Part shown: piece by piece, positions 63,122 through 64,000 of the stretch | How the letters are laid out: each line of letters begins with the position of its first letter | Position numbering within the stretch: the stretch's first letter is position 1 | Origin: Fragum whitleyi | Lineage: Eukaryota > Mollusca > Bivalvia > Cardiida > Cardiidae | Reading direction: 5' to 3' | NCBI GenBank assembly: GCA_948146395.1 | Contig: OX411552.1 | Location: forward strand, 12,570,957 to 12,634,956 | Length of the DNA stretch: 64,000 nucleotides | Made by a program: the position numbers and the translations under genes | The notes under the pieces: model-generated | What the model was told of the DNA's origin: nothing | Database searches by the model: none | What the model saw: only the letters and a program-made list of their open reading frames with translations

Positions 63122-64000
63122 ACAAGAGGCCCAAGAGGGCAACTATAGCTCCACTGGCACTAAGATTATATATAGTCTATTTGAAAGTACATAATCATTA
63201 ATTTTACTAGAAGGTCCCTTTTCAATGACATGGAATAATGTTTCCAAGTAGCTTTAATGTGCCAAAAGTCATATGATTAAGCAACATTTATTTCATAAAA
63301 ATCTGCTAATGTATTTACAAGCTGTTATAACAAGAAATATTGCATCACATAGGCCCCCTTTTCAATGACCCATTAAATCACCCAAAATGAAAGACAGTTG
63401 ATAGAGCATAACCTAAGGATCATGCATTTGGGTTGAACTTTGACCAGTAGATTTAGAGAAGAAGATATTTTATATTTAATCGTGTGGGACCCTTTTTCAG
63501 TGACTCAATGGCCCGAAGAGCCTACGTTCTTTCTAATTAAGAAACCTGAAAGAGAATTTCCTGAGTATTTTCCCTGTGAAGATTGATTGAATTCTGACAA
63601 GTAGTTTCAGATACAAAGATTTTTTTTATATTCATCAAATGGGACTATTTTTCGGTGACACATCATCCCATAGAGCCTATCTTAATAACCCGATCGGAAT
63701 TTAATGAAGAAATCTGAAAGAGCCTTCCAAAGCACTGTTCCTGCGCAGTTTGGTTAAATTTTTAGAGAAGAATATTTTTGTTAAATCCCTTCAAATGGGA
63801 CAATTTTTGTATGACACAACAGCCTGTACAAGCCATGTTATCTACCCGATCAGAAATTAACCAAGAAATCTGATAGAGCATGTCCTAGGCATCATTCCTG
63901 TGAAGTTTGGATGAATTCTAATGAGTAGTTTCAGAGAAGAAGATGGCACGGTGGCCCATACAGCCCATCTTATCAGCCTGATAAGAATTTGATAAAGAAA
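63122..64000 (-). mobile_element. Family B-type element, reverse orientation, running off the window
   Basis: It begins ACAAGAGGCCCAAGAGGGC (right end with hairpin) and TATAGCTCCACTGGCAC. Cores of about 160 bp follow, with AATCTGAAAGAGC-like and TTTAGAGAAGAAGAT-like phrases, about five units to position 64000. The left end is outside the window. Confidence 0.6.

Overview
This is a eukaryotic, intron-and-repeat type window, most likely from a bivalve mollusc. It is AT-rich, has no operons and almost no long open frames. It is packed with tandem-core elements of the kind described as 'pearl' in oysters: a conserved left end, a GTCC/GTCT-type microsatellite, about 145-160 bp core repeats and a conserved right end. 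The species cannot be fixed from the sequence alone.

The only long coding region is 42.5-49.8 kb, a Helitron of the Helentron (Helitron2) type read on the + strand. It is broken into four open segments: a papain-fold-like cysteine protease protein (42528-43649); a Rep protein with HUH and two-tyrosine motifs running into a Pif1-like helicase (43666-48168); the rest of the helicase plus the start of an AP-type endonuclease (48165-49451); and the rest of the endonuclease (49448-49828). The joints are frame changes, so this copy looks recently active but now dead. It is flanked by two non-autonomous tandem-core elements whose termini resemble each other.

The rest is a mosaic of nested mobile elements. 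I recognise these tandem-core families, named here for convenience: A (left end TTTTTAGCTCACCTGAGCAC, right end hairpin then TCCTCTTGTT), B (left end TTTTTAGCTCCACTGG), C (TTTTTATGCCCCCG), D (ATACACCCGAAGGG), I (TTTTTAGCTCGGCTG), J (TTTTTATGCTCCCCGAAGGG), and partial families F/H, G and K. All begin at a T run, and most can be seen to end in CTTGTT. Several sit precisely inside T runs of other elements, which gives natural empty/filled site comparisons.

Cut-and-paste relics are also present: three piggyBac-type MITEs with TTAA duplications, a Tc1/mariner-type MITE, a 1.8 kb mariner-like element, a decayed pogo-type transposase beside a pogo-type MITE, a 4.9 kb element with long inverted arms, and a palindrome-centred MITE family. 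There are tRNA-derived SINEs with target duplications and a 542 bp solo LTR.

Host coding sequence is sparse. A few short open blocks with splice-like borders (4977-5166 +, 40148-40248 +, 58739-58974 +, 4230-4540 -, 28013-28270 +) could be exons of host genes whose introns make up most of the window. None could be assigned to a family.
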